In this document: positions 27,361 through 35,693 of the stretch, in pieces
How positions within the stretch are numbered: the first letter of the stretch is position 1
Layout: the number at the start of each line of letters is the position of its first letter
Assembly (NCBI RefSeq): GCF_013618625.1
Contig: NZ_JABRWO010000009.1
Span: 1 to 64,000, forward strand
Length of the DNA stretch: 64,000 nt
Direction: 5' to 3'
From: Bremerella alba
Lineage (GTDB): Bacteria; Planctomycetota; Planctomycetia; Pirellulales; Pirellulaceae
The notes under the pieces: model-generated
The model's database searches: none
Seen by the model: the letters and a program-made list of their open reading frames with translations, nothing else
What the model was told of the DNA's origin: nothing
Made by a program: the position numbers and the translations under genes

Positions 27361-28530
27361 TCAGCTTCCGCTTTCAGAATCTATATGATCCCACCAATTC
27401 AGCAAAATCCCGCGGACGAGATAATGAAAACAGTGCAGATTCATTGGAAGGTCTTCCTTAAGCCAAGTACCACTTTTGGCACTTACCGCTTCTCCCCATG
27501 TCGCCGTTTCCGGAAACGCAGGTCCTTCATCAAATCGCCTTGGCGGTTCCAGCATCGGAAGCGGAAACGGGATCCCGCCGTGCAGTGCACGTGATCGGTA
27601 CTCATAAATCTTGCAAAGTAAAGGCGTTAATCCACTTTTCGTCCACTTTACTTGCATCCAAGGGAGCGGTCTGAGATCGGGAGCCGAGGGGATAAATTTC
27701 TTGCTGAATTTCACAAACTTAGTCATAGCCCCGAGAGTATGAGTAAGTTCGTCTGCAATCGGTGTAACTAGATCTGGGACACCATGTTTCTCAAGTAATT
27801 CGACGACCTTCGGCTTCGAACGCCGAAATCGCTCTTCGTTGTTACCGGTCGAAGTGTCAAAATCGCACGCAGCAACTTCCAGTGCTGATACTAACATTAG
27901 CCAGGCGAAGTTTGGCTCAGATTCAGCCAACCAAAGAGCATCTTGGTAGAGTTTGCAGGCACGCACGAGATTTGCATACCTCGTCGCGTCTAGCTTTGGA
28001 ATTATTGTGAGCTTTTTCAACTCTCCCATGTTGTGTTGCCCTGCTACCGAAGGCAATCTCAGATTTCCACGTCGTACTCGCAAAATAGGGGGAAGGGTTT
28101 CCCTAATTGCAATTGGACGCCCAAGTGGATCATCGCCAGGGCGGAACTCACGGCACTCACCACCGGAACGAATCCGTATACCAATTAGCAAGGAGGTCAA
28201 AGCAGCGATTTCATCGTCAAGAGATCCACCATGATATACAGTTTCGTCTGTTTGTGAAAAATCGGGGGAACCTGTCGGTGAGAGGGCAAGCACAACCCTG
28301 AGCACGATCGGAGAAGTCAATTGATCCCCATGGTGTTGGGCCGGAATTGTGTTGTGGAAACTGTATGGCCCCAACCCTGAGGTAACTTGCCCCGTAACAT
28401 ACGCATCTGAATAGAAGCGATATTCAGCCATCGGATATTCAGACGTGCCATCCGAGAAATTGACCCAATTCTCTTGTGACGGAAGCATGCGATCGTTTTG
28501 CTGGATTGGACGGTCACTATTGCTTGACAT
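27361..28530 (-). CDS. HEPN-like protein with R-x4-H motif
   Basis: A 389-residue protein without signal or membrane segments. The C-terminal half carries a helical region with a central helix (WLMLVSALEVAAC) and, later, YEYRSRALHGG, which contains the R-x4-H signature of HEPN ribonucleases in the same arrangement as ApeA-like HEPN domains. The N-terminal 190 residues are beta-rich and unrecognised, possibly a sensing domain, again like ApeA-type proteins. HEPN RNases in defence systems cleave RNA on activation and stop growth. It is immediately upstream of the AlbA_2 gene. The HEPN call rests on motif and helix pattern only. Confidence 0.6.
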   Translation of the reverse strand: MSSNSDRPIQQNDRMLPSQENWVNFSDGTSEYPMAEYRFYSDAYVTGQVTSGLGPYSFHNTIPAQHHGDQLTSPIVLRVVLALSPTGSPDFSQTDETVYHGGSLDDEIAALTSLLIGIRIRSGGECREFRPGDDPLGRPIAIRETLPPILRVRRGNLRLPSVAGQHNMGELKKLTIIPKLDATRYANLVRACKLYQDALWLAESEPNFAWLMLVSALEVAACDFDTSTGNNEERFRRSKPKVVELLEKHGVPDLVTPIADELTHTLGAMTKFVKFSKKFIPSAPDLRPLPWMQVKWTKSGLTPLLCKIYEYRSRALHGGIPFPLPMLEPPRRFDEGPAFPETATWGEAVSAKSGTWLKEDLPMNLHCFHYLVRGILLNWWDHIDSESGS

Positions 28531-28681
28531 TTGATTCTTGTCGGATTTGAAGAACTAATATTTTCGTGCCGATTGATACCTACCCTCAGGCCGGCGGACG
28601 GGGCCTATCCCTGGTCGGTATGTGGCATTCCGCGCGAGTTCAGAACACCAAAAATGCTGCTGTTTGCTTCTCTAGTGCTGC

Positions 28682-28834
28682 CTAGGAGCCTCCTGCAGAG
28701 GAGCGAGTTCGAATCAATATCATCATTGAGAGCATCAAGTCAAATACTGGATGCCCAAACAATGTAAGAAACGCCAGAACAGTCACCGAAAGCCAGATAA
28801 AGGTTCGCGTCCATGGAGGGCTAAGCTCTCCCAT
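28682..28834 (-). CDS. Possible small membrane protein
   Basis: A 50-codon frame with two hydrophobic stretches (FIWLSVTVLAFLTLF and HPVFDLMLSMMILI) and a basic tail would make a small hydrophobic peptide. No clear ribosome site is seen, so it may be chance. The rest of 28531-28910 shows nothing else convincing. Confidence 0.25.
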   Translation of the reverse strand: MGELSPPWTRTFIWLSVTVLAFLTLFGHPVFDLMLSMMILIRTRSSAGGS

Positions 28835-28910
28835 CGCTATCAATTCGAGGAGATCGATTCCTCTCGGGCCTACCACGAGACTGGAACCATGCCCGACTTT
28901 CTCGAACCGC

Positions 28911-29162
28911 GTTATACCCCTCAAAGAAGTCGCTGTCGTTCTGGGCGTGAAAATCGACCAGATCATTCTGCTGATCAACTCGGGCGAGCTCAAATGGGTG
29001 AATATCGCCAAGCCTGGTGCGTTGCGGCCTCACTGGAAGATCCGCAAGTCGGACTGGGAGGCGTTTGAGGAGAGCCGGAGGAATCGCCGGCCGGATCAGG
29101 CATCGAAGGAGCGGAAGGCGAAAGCGGATAATCGGTTTTCCGGGGTGCGGAAGTTCTATTAG
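28911..29162 (+). CDS. Small excisionase-like helix-turn-helix protein
   Basis: About 75-84 residues containing IPLKEVAVVLGVKIDQII, a winged/MerR-like DNA-binding helix pair, followed by a strand-and-arginine stretch (GALRPHWKIRKSDWEAFEE) as in HTH_17 excisionase-type proteins. The true start is unclear: in this frame the HTH begins without an ATG. An ATG at 28889 in the next frame reads MPDFLEPRY just before it, so either a non-ATG start or a one-base frameshift is possible. It could regulate or assist excision of the island. Confidence 0.55.
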   Translation, partial: VIPLKEVAVVLGVKIDQIILLINSGELKWVNIAKPGALRPHWKIRKSDWEAFEESRRNRRPDQASKERKAKADNRFSGVRKFY

Positions 29163-29258
29163 GCAAGTTGCGTGGACTTTTGCGCTTCGCCTGCCGATCT
29201 GTTACTAATGGTCAACGCTTGAATGGATGCCAGCAATGCCATCATTTCTCACAGGTGC

Positions 29259-30095
29259 ATGATGATTCAGAAGTCGAAAGCCTCACGTCCCTCTGCTCCG
29301 ATCAAATGGCATGGTGGCAAGTTCTACCTCGCGGCCCGAATCGTCGGACAGTTCCCTGATCACGTTCACTATATCGAGCCATACTTTGGCGGTGGAGCTG
29401 TTTTCTTTCGTAAGCCCGATAATCTTATCGAAGGTCACTCGGAAGTGATTAACGATGTCTACGAGGAACTCGTGACGTTCTGGCGTGTCCTGCAATCCAA
29501 GAAACAGTTTTCTGAGATGCAACGGCGACTGTCTCTTACTCCATTCGCAAAGCCTGTTTGGGAACGTGCGTTAGAGGTCAACTCGAAAGATCCTGTTGAA
29601 CGAGCCTGTGCGTTCTTCGTTCGCTATCGGCAATCCCGCCAGGGGCTCGGACGTGACTTCGCAACCATGTCACGATCCCGGACACGCCGCGGAATGAACG
29701 AACAGGTATCTTCTTGGCTATCGGCGATTGAGGGACTGGAAGAGGCTCACGAGCGGCTTAGTCGTGTTGCCATCTACTGCGATGACGCTGTCGATGTAAT
29801 CGAACGAGAGGACACGGAACACACGTTCTTTTACTGTGATCCGCCGTACTTGCTGGACACACGTGTTGCCAAGCAGGCCTATACGTTTGAGATGTCCAAC
29901 GAGCAGCACGAGAAGCTGCTGACAGCGTTGGGTAATGCGAAGGGTAAGTTCCTTCTCAGTGGGTACCGCAACAAGCTCTACGACGACGCAGCCGGCCACT
30001 ACGGATGGAACCGGCTCGACATCGAAATCGACAACAAGGCCAGTTCTCAGAAGAAGAAACCAACCAAAACGGAATGCTTGTGGTCGAACTACTGA
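29259..30095 (+). CDS. Dam-type DNA adenine methylase (D12 class)
   Basis: A 278-residue N6-adenine methyltransferase. Motif I is KWHGGKFYLA...YIEPYFGGGAVFF, and the catalytic motif IV is DPPY in FFYCDPPYLLDTR, in the order of the alpha (Dam/D12) class. It would methylate adenine in a short DNA target using S-adenosylmethionine. No cognate restriction gene is adjacent, so it is an orphan or belongs to the island's own regulation. ATGs at 29223, 29259 and 29262 are possible; the first adds 12 residues unlike the family. The 3' end overlaps the convergent gene by seven bases. Confidence 0.88.
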   Translation: MMIQKSKASRPSAPIKWHGGKFYLAARIVGQFPDHVHYIEPYFGGGAVFFRKPDNLIEGHSEVINDVYEELVTFWRVLQSKKQFSEMQRRLSLTPFAKPVWERALEVNSKDPVERACAFFVRYRQSRQGLGRDFATMSRSRTRRGMNEQVSSWLSAIEGLEEAHERLSRVAIYCDDAVDVIEREDTEHTFFYCDPPYLLDTRVAKQAYTFEMSNEQHEKLLTALGNAKGKFLLSGYRNKLYDDAAGHYGWNRLDIEIDNKASSQKKKPTKTECLWSNY

Positions 30096-30610
30096 GGGTT
30101 CTTTCGGTTGCCTTGAATCGCTCTCAGGATTAGCTCATCACTCAAGTTCGTACAACCAGAATGATCACGTACAAAGTTGCAAAGTGCTAAAGCTTGCCGT
30201 GGATAGCAAGTGATGTGATCGACCGAGAGGCTCTTGTACATACTAGCTAGGCAATCGATAGTAAACTCGCGGAATGCGTCACGGTCTCCAGGGTATCCGG
30301 CATCTGCCAGTGCCCGATTGAAATTGGTCCGAGTGATCTCTTTTTTCATCCCAGTTGGCCATTTCTTTCGCTTTCGAAAATTCATGGCAGATTGCAGAAT
30401 AATGTAATCCGAAAGTGTTTTGCATTTTGCGTCTGAACGAACAGCATCTGCATACTTCATCGCATCTCTGGGGCGGCAAACCAATTCATCGATCGTGCAG
30501 TAAGGGTGCTTAGTATCGAACACTCGAATTAGTCGTTGCCGAAATTCCTCGCCGGTGTCATCGCATTCGGAATACTTGAGTTCCTGGGCAAGTTGCATGG
30601 TAGATCTCAC
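30089..30610 (-). CDS. Unrecognised protein with internal duplication
   Basis: A 173-residue, cysteine-containing protein with no family I recognise. It contains two copies of a roughly 45-residue unit. Copy one (about 39-82) has TIDELVCRPRDAMKYADAVR and then LSDYIIL; copy two (about 127-170) has SVDHITCYPRQALALCNFVR and then LSDELIL. Each ends in an RK-rich turn. The shared pattern is D-x2-x-C-x-PR-x-A, VR and LSD-x2-IL. A role as a small DNA- or protein-binding factor is possible. It is convergent with the methylase gene, with a seven-base overlap. Confidence 0.6.
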   Translation of the reverse strand: MRSTMQLAQELKYSECDDTGEEFRQRLIRVFDTKHPYCTIDELVCRPRDAMKYADAVRSDAKCKTLSDYIILQSAMNFRKRKKWPTGMKKEITRTNFNRALADAGYPGDRDAFREFTIDCLASMYKSLSVDHITCYPRQALALCNFVRDHSGCTNLSDELILRAIQGNRKNPQ

Positions 30611-31287
30611 TCGAAAACTGGCTATTGAGTAGAGCCCCGCTTGATGAGGTGGGTCGAGTCTACTTCAATTGGGTGGCCTGCTTCAAGTGGCGAACATGCG
30701 TTCACCTCTTCTCCGTTGCCAATACCATCGCTTAGGCATCTGTATCGACGCAGAAGTCACCCACGGCCGTAGGTTAGGGTGCCTCAAATCTTGAGACGCG
30801 CAACGACCACATAGCCAGTCACGACCCGCACTGGGAAGCGTAAGATCTTGTTGCCAGGGGTTGGGATTCTCGCAACAAACCAACCCAGATCAAGTCGCGG
30901 AAATTTGGATCGAGATTCCGCCATTCGAGGATAAGTCGTTGTTGACTCTCCATCCTTCGCCGTCCCGAAAGGGCGGCCATGTTTTTCGAGGCTATCAAAG
31001 CAACTTCGACTTAGCTTATGCATAGGAGAATCGACCGACCGGATGACTCTCTGGCATGCTCCCCCAAAACAGGTCCATGTGTTATGAGAGTCTAGAGGCC
31101 CATTTCGGCTAAGGAGACTCCCATGACCAAGAAGCGTAAACGACGTAGTCCCGAACAGATCGTTAAGGCCCTGCAAGAGGGCGAATCCATTGCTGGGAAT
31201 ATAGCGAGAACAATCTGGATTTCCGTTAATCATCGGGGGGCGATACTTGGCTTCCATCAATTCGTTTGGCTTTAGGACAGCTGTCAA
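30611..31287. other. Decayed intergenic region holding an IS relic
   Basis: About 680 bases lie between the duplicated-domain gene and the HNH-like operon. A long minus-strand frame (30784-31287) crosses the IS3 relic in antisense and has no protein-like features, so I do not call it. Apart from the IS fragment nothing is recognised. Confidence 0.4.
31052..31190 (+). mobile_element. IS3-family relic: left end and start of orfA
   Basis: An IS3-like terminal repeat begins near 31052 (TGGCATGCTCCCCC, then GGTCC). A ribosome site (AAGGAG) follows, and then ATG 31123 opens orfA: MTKKRKRRSPEQIVKALQEG, the usual N-terminus of IS3 orfA. Homology-like sequence ends after about 22 residues, and the frame then runs through unrelated sequence. 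It may derive from the same kind of element as the right-end fragment at 20828-21285. Confidence 0.65.
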
Positions 31288-32091
31288 TCACGCTATGCGC
31301 GGATTTGTTCCCGGATAAGGATTGTGTGGCCCCGGTCCTAATTCCCATAGCGACGATGGACTCAACAATATGTCGCTGATGATTGTAGTAGGTACCTGAT
31401 TCTCCATCATCGCCGCCGCCCAGGTCGACCAATACCCAGTCGCGGCAGCAAGTCGCCTGACTTGCTGTAGTAAAATCTGTTGGTCATCCTGATTCTTGCG
31501 GTCATCCTGCGATTTTATCCATTGTTCTGCAAATTCAACAGCGATCTTCCAGACGTGGGTGCGTTGCGATACGCGACGATCAAACCCCGTTCGAACGGCT
31601 TGAAGAGGAATGGTGAAGGTTGTGTTCGAAGCATCATAGAACTGGGTGTTTAACGAAAAGTAATCAATAGTAGTATTGGCGGCGTCAGTTCTTCCACTCA
31701 CGATGACAAGTAAAGGATCGTCGCTCGAAAGCTGCGTTCCTTGCTCATCGACCACAATGACTGTAACTCGCTGCAACTGATAATGGAGTGGGCTTCTGTG
31801 ATCGAGCGTGTATGAAAGCTTTTGAATGTCATCGGGAAACTGCATCTCTTGTTGTCGCTTACCAAGCTGCGCTAAGTAGGAGTTTTCGCTCAATAACAAG
31901 AGATCATCCCAATACGATGGCGATACCGTGCCGGAGACCTCAACCATGAGTTCCTTATGCCAGACAAAGTGATGCGAAGGCAGCGGTTGTTCGGAAACAG
32001 AACAGTACTCTCCAAATGATTGGAGTAGCAAGTCTGACGCTGGAATTGCGAATAGTGAATCAGGCAGTTGAGGTTTGATGATTGGTCGCAT
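31288..32091 (-). CDS. Degenerate HNH-family paralogue
   Basis: A 267-residue protein starting ten bases after the stop of the HNH nuclease gene (ATG 32091; an in-frame start at 32157 overlaps that gene). It aligns by eye with the nuclease. FGEYCSVSEQPL matches LGEYCSYCESPI but loses the second zinc cysteine and the EH catalytic pair. TIDYFSLNTQ...FDRRVSQRTHVWKIAVE matches IIDLCGLNTT...YDRRGLNRTRAWFSAVE, and AAATGYWSTW matches AAGIGFFSVW. It is therefore probably a non-catalytic partner that pairs with or restrains the nuclease. Confidence 0.65.
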   Translation of the reverse strand: MRPIIKPQLPDSLFAIPASDLLLQSFGEYCSVSEQPLPSHHFVWHKELMVEVSGTVSPSYWDDLLLLSENSYLAQLGKRQQEMQFPDDIQKLSYTLDHRSPLHYQLQRVTVIVVDEQGTQLSSDDPLLVIVSGRTDAANTTIDYFSLNTQFYDASNTTFTIPLQAVRTGFDRRVSQRTHVWKIAVEFAEQWIKSQDDRKNQDDQQILLQQVRRLAAATGYWSTWAAAMMENQVPTTIISDILLSPSSLWELGPGPHNPYPGTNPRIA

Positions 32092-32101
32092 GTGATATGT
32101 C

Positions 32102-33196
32102 TTATGGTAGCTGTGACGTATTTGTGCCGGCAAACATTCCAGCATATTCCCTAACAAAACGCTGATCGAGCTTCTGCCCGCTGGGATCCGTTGTCATGCT
32201 AAAGACACGCAACCAAACGGAAAAGAAGCCGATACCAGCAGCCGTTCGGCCGACAAGTGACCAGGTGCGGTCGAAATCAGCTTGGTTAGGACTCGAAGCG
32301 AGTGTCTTCAGTGTCTCAACAGCAGAAAACCAGGCACGCGTCCGATTCAAACCGCGGCGGTCGTAGGCGACGCGGTAGGACTTTGTGGTATTGAGACCGC
32401 AGAGATCAATGATTTCCGATGTTCCCTTCGGAGTCACCCCCAACGTCACCCCTGACACTGATGCCTGGATTACTCGAGGGATCACACGGGCGCACACAGG
32501 GACATTCATCTGCGGAACTGATGGTAAGTCAGCCCTCACGGTCCGACTGGGAATGTCAACCGATACTAGTCGATTCTGAACACTAGTCGCATCTGGCAGC
32601 GAAACCTGCTGCCAATTCCCACTACCAACGTCGTAGAACAAGTCTACAGGCAAAGCCTGGTAGCTGTCAGGAAATCGATCTGGCCAATAGTAACGTCTAT
32701 GGACCTCTCCTTCACATTGGGCTTCATTGGTGATTCTCGCCGCCAGCCAGCGACGCACCATTTGTCGTGTGGGTGTATTACCTTTGCAATTGTTGCAGGG
32801 ACCGCACGCCAGCAGAAAGTTGCTCCAAGCAGTGGAGAGGGTCGGAAATTCCGACTTGGAAAGGATATGCTCCACTTCCAGCAATCCTGTGATCGGAGAC
32901 TCACAATAAGAACAGTATTCACCGAGCTCAGAAATCAAATCTTCAGCTGCCTCTTTATAAATCTCTTCCACTCGCCCCTGAATAATCTTGGCAGCATCAT
33001 TCCAGGCCGCAAACCCATTGGGCAACGGCTTTCTCTTTTTGGCCTTGATCACTCGCAACCATAAATTGAGGCAAGCATCTAAAGTCGGGGTACTCGTCCC
33101 TAACACCGCTTGGATTTTGGTCGCATTGGCTCCCGTGAATGTTAGCATTGCCGGCGCTAGGTATGATGCCGGAGATGGTTTTGAGAGAGGTCGCAT
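32102..33196 (-). CDS. HNH endonuclease of the operon
   Basis: A 364-residue nuclease. The zinc pair Cys95/Cys98 in EYCSYCESPI, the catalytic EVEH (107-110) with downstream SKSEFP, and CGPCNNCKGN (131-140) give a treble-clef HNH fold like those in TIGR02646/PtuB-type defence nucleases. The C-terminal 200 residues form a domain shared with the next gene. Metal-dependent DNA cleavage is expected. AAGGA ten bases upstream supports ATG 33196. It is the fourth gene of a tight minus-strand operon after an unknown protein, a patatin and a small protein. No AAA partner of the Septu kind is encoded with it. Confidence 0.8.
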   Translation of the reverse strand: MRPLSKPSPASYLAPAMLTFTGANATKIQAVLGTSTPTLDACLNLWLRVIKAKKRKPLPNGFAAWNDAAKIIQGRVEEIYKEAAEDLISELGEYCSYCESPITGLLEVEHILSKSEFPTLSTAWSNFLLACGPCNNCKGNTPTRQMVRRWLAARITNEAQCEGEVHRRYYWPDRFPDSYQALPVDLFYDVGSGNWQQVSLPDATSVQNRLVSVDIPSRTVRADLPSVPQMNVPVCARVIPRVIQASVSGVTLGVTPKGTSEIIDLCGLNTTKSYRVAYDRRGLNRTRAWFSAVETLKTLASSPNQADFDRTWSLVGRTAAGIGFFSVWLRVFSMTTDPSGQKLDQRFVREYAGMFAGTNTSQLP

Positions 33197-33282
33197 GCCA
33201 ATGTGTCCTTGTAATCGCTATGGTCTGAATTCTAGAGATAAAACACGAACAGGAAATCGATCAGCTTTTAAACGAATTTATG

Positions 33283-33687
33283 CTAAGTCGTGTCTCGGAA
33301 CCAATGAGGACGTCTTCCCTGGTTGAGTTCTTCTAGTAGATCGATCTGCGACATCGTGCCATTCAAATACTTTTCAACGAGATTCCTTGCTGATTCCGGG
33401 GTCGCGCCGAAGAAGCCGCTGTTGTCGCGGTAGCCATTGATTTCTACGATCAATTTGACCTTTTCCTCCATCGCGTGAGCGAGCGAATCGGCCATATCTC
33501 CGATGGGGAGATTAAATTGCCCGTACGAATACCGGTGCCGATAAGGTTTATCCAAGACTCCTTTCACTATCGATTCGAGAACAGGAGTGGCCAAGTAGTA
33601 ATAACCGGCTTCGTCACGCACTAAAACCGCGAGGCGATATGTGGTGCTCCCGTCACGATCAGGTGTACACCGTGCAGATATGCCCAA
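33283..33687 (-). CDS. Unrecognised small protein after the patatin gene
   Basis: Up to 134 residues, starting within the patatin gene at a TTG (33687) or further inside at a GTG. The sequence is soluble and mixed alpha/beta (YRLAVLVRDEAGYYYLATP, then a helical C-terminus SQIDLLEELNQGRRPHWF). I recognise no family. The 67-base overlap with the patatin 3' end could mean coupled translation; it could also mean that the natural patatin reads into this frame and that one base has shifted. It ends 87 bases before the HNH gene. Confidence 0.5.
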   Translation of the reverse strand: MGISARCTPDRDGSTTYRLAVLVRDEAGYYYLATPVLESIVKGVLDKPYRHRYSYGQFNLPIGDMADSLAHAMEEKVKLIVEINGYRDNSGFFGATPESARNLVEKYLNGTMSQIDLLEELNQGRRPHWFRDTT

Positions 33688-35693
33688 ACAAACGCACCGC
33701 TTGGACCTCCCTTGGCAAGTTTCGCCTCAGCTATTCCCTTCGCGAAGCTCTTGCTTGCTGAGGCCACTACCAATTCGTCCTTTGGGGGCTCCCTCCGTAC
33801 CAGATCACTTGACTCGCTGTAAGAGTTCCATTGACCGATAATCTCAGCGGACGCCGGCGATACTTTGGGGTTACTCTCAGCGACCTGCTCTACTTTTCGG
33901 CTATGGGTTTCCTTAGTGTTCTTCGCTTCATTTTTGCCTGCCTGTTGTTGGCGTTGCCTAACGGAGTTAGCCGCCGATGAATTCAGGGCTGGTTGCTTTT
34001 GCTCATGCGAAGGCGCATTCCGTATCCATTGCATTGTGCAATATGCCAGCATTGCTATAGACACGACCAATATAGTTGCAAGAATCCCATGCATCCAAAG
34101 AAGAACGTAAGACCGCCGGCCACTATGAAGAAAGTCAGCTTCGTTCGGCAAGGGAGATTGTGGAGGTCCGCCTGCTTCTGCAATGATCGTGGAAATGGTC
34201 TTTTTGAGCGCATCCACATCAACAGGCTCGAAGCGATCCTGAGTGGATTGACTTGCCACCATAGCACCGTGAACCATCAACCCGTGTATTTCCTGCCAAG
34301 TTGGCGCATCTAAATCGGTCCGATAGTTGAACATCGCGGTCTCAACGCGAAACGGAAGGCTATCACCTCTTTCCACTCGATCTGTAAATGGAATCGGGAT
34401 CGCACTCGTGCCGAACTCTCGCCTGGCAGATTCCCGGGCGGACTTGCCCAGAGCAGCGAATGTTGCATCAGCGTCAACAAGCGGTGAGTCTCCCGGCTTA
34501 ACAGGCAAAATGCGTTCAGCATCGGCGATCAGAATGAGCTTGCCCTTTGTCCAGCCGAGACTTCTTAAGGCGATAAGAACTTCGATCCCTAGGTTGGTCA
34601 CAACACCCCCGTCATTCAGGTACAACTGCTGTTTGAATTCACGGTATGTGATCCCAAGATCCTGATGATCTAGATGTAGCCGGGGGAACACTGGCGGGAA
34701 GCAGGACGAGGCTGCAACCGCAAGCGATAGTTCAACTCCTTTCGAAAGAATCGGTGCCGGAACGGAGTCCTCTTCGTCATCGAAGTTCCATCGTAGGATT
34801 TGGGAAGAAGTGAACGCAACACGATGGTGTTGAACGCTATCAGTGGCGACAAATGCAAGCTTCGGACATCCTTGATTCAATTCGCCCAAAGTTGTTGCAC
34901 CAAAAATACGCTGATACTCTCCGAGCAATCTTCCAGAGCGACCTTGATTGCGAAAGAAATAGGACCATGGCAACAGTCGACTCCAAAGCCACGGCACAAA
35001 TATTCGATTTCGTATATCAGAACGACAGATTTGCAAGAGCTCGGCGGCAACCTTTCGGAAATCACTTTCACGGCCGATAGCTGCTGGCCAGTGCTTCAAG
35101 AAATGTGCTGCTAGGATACTACCGCCGGAAACCGAAACAATCTCCTGTACGTCCTTTAGGCGGTTTTGCTTCGATAGAAACACAAGAATACCAAGTTGAT
35201 AAATGGCCGCACGCACGCCACCGCCAGAAAGTGATAGAGTCAGCGGTTGAAACAATGAAATGATCTCCGGTTCCTCAACTTGGGGCGAGGTAGCATCTAC
35301 TTGGAACCGAATTGTCAAGTGACTTGGGAGCGTCAGCGACTCCTGCCAGGCAGCCGGTTTAGCCCATGGCGGGACCACTACAATAGCCGTCGAATCTTGC
35401 CTATTTTGAATGGTGAAAAGCTTCTCTATGATTTCCCAGGCGTATTCCAACTGCTCCAATTTCGGAATGGTTATCGTTCCTGAAATTAATTCTGCTGAGT
35501 CGCTCCAAGCATCGGAGCCACTTTTTATTGTGGCCTGCGCCAGTTCGAAAAGTTTGCTCAGCTCGATGATACGAAAATCGCAACGACAACCAGATTGGTC
35601 GCCAAACGAATCGGAGACTCCTCGTTGAAGAAGTTCGCACGCTTCGAGGAGCACTGGCTGCCGAATCCAATAAGCCTGTTCAAGACTAGGCAT
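33621..35693 (-). CDS. Membrane-anchored patatin-like phospholipase
   Basis: A 690-residue lipase-like protein. The oxyanion loop GGGVRAA (157-163), the nucleophile Ser189 in SVSGGS (the first Gly of GxSxG is Ser here) and the catalytic Asp361 in DGG complete a patatin dyad. An N-terminal domain of about 150 residues is unrecognised. A single TM helix (about 529-553) is followed by a charged, probably disordered tail. In bacterial defence (CBASS CapV and others) patatins destroy the inner membrane once activated. No cyclase is encoded here, so activation must differ. It overlaps the preceding gene by eight bases, which indicates co-translation in an operon. Confidence 0.82.
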   Translation of the reverse strand: MPSLEQAYWIRQPVLLEACELLQRGVSDSFGDQSGCRCDFRIIELSKLFELAQATIKSGSDAWSDSAELISGTITIPKLEQLEYAWEIIEKLFTIQNRQDSTAIVVVPPWAKPAAWQESLTLPSHLTIRFQVDATSPQVEEPEIISLFQPLTLSLSGGGVRAAIYQLGILVFLSKQNRLKDVQEIVSVSGGSILAAHFLKHWPAAIGRESDFRKVAAELLQICRSDIRNRIFVPWLWSRLLPWSYFFRNQGRSGRLLGEYQRIFGATTLGELNQGCPKLAFVATDSVQHHRVAFTSSQILRWNFDDEEDSVPAPILSKGVELSLAVAASSCFPPVFPRLHLDHQDLGITYREFKQQLYLNDGGVVTNLGIEVLIALRSLGWTKGKLILIADAERILPVKPGDSPLVDADATFAALGKSARESARREFGTSAIPIPFTDRVERGDSLPFRVETAMFNYRTDLDAPTWQEIHGLMVHGAMVASQSTQDRFEPVDVDALKKTISTIIAEAGGPPQSPLPNEADFLHSGRRSYVLLWMHGILATILVVSIAMLAYCTMQWIRNAPSHEQKQPALNSSAANSVRQRQQQAGKNEAKNTKETHSRKVEQVAESNPKVSPASAEIIGQWNSYSESSDLVRREPPKDELVVASASKSFAKGIAEAKLAKGGPSGAFVWAYLHGVHLIVTGAPHIASRF

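Noticed and set aside
30784-31287. 167-codon minus-strand frame in the IS relic region
   Set aside because: It crosses the IS3 relic in antisense and shows no protein-like features.
31288-33196. Septu (PtuAB) identity for the HNH genes
   Set aside because: PtuA-type ATPase is missing from the operon; the nearby OLD-like gene is 10 kb away and separately flanked by repeats.
33621-35693. CBASS effector (CapV) assignment for the patatin
   Set aside because: No cyclic-nucleotide cyclase or Cap2/Cap3 genes are present in the window.
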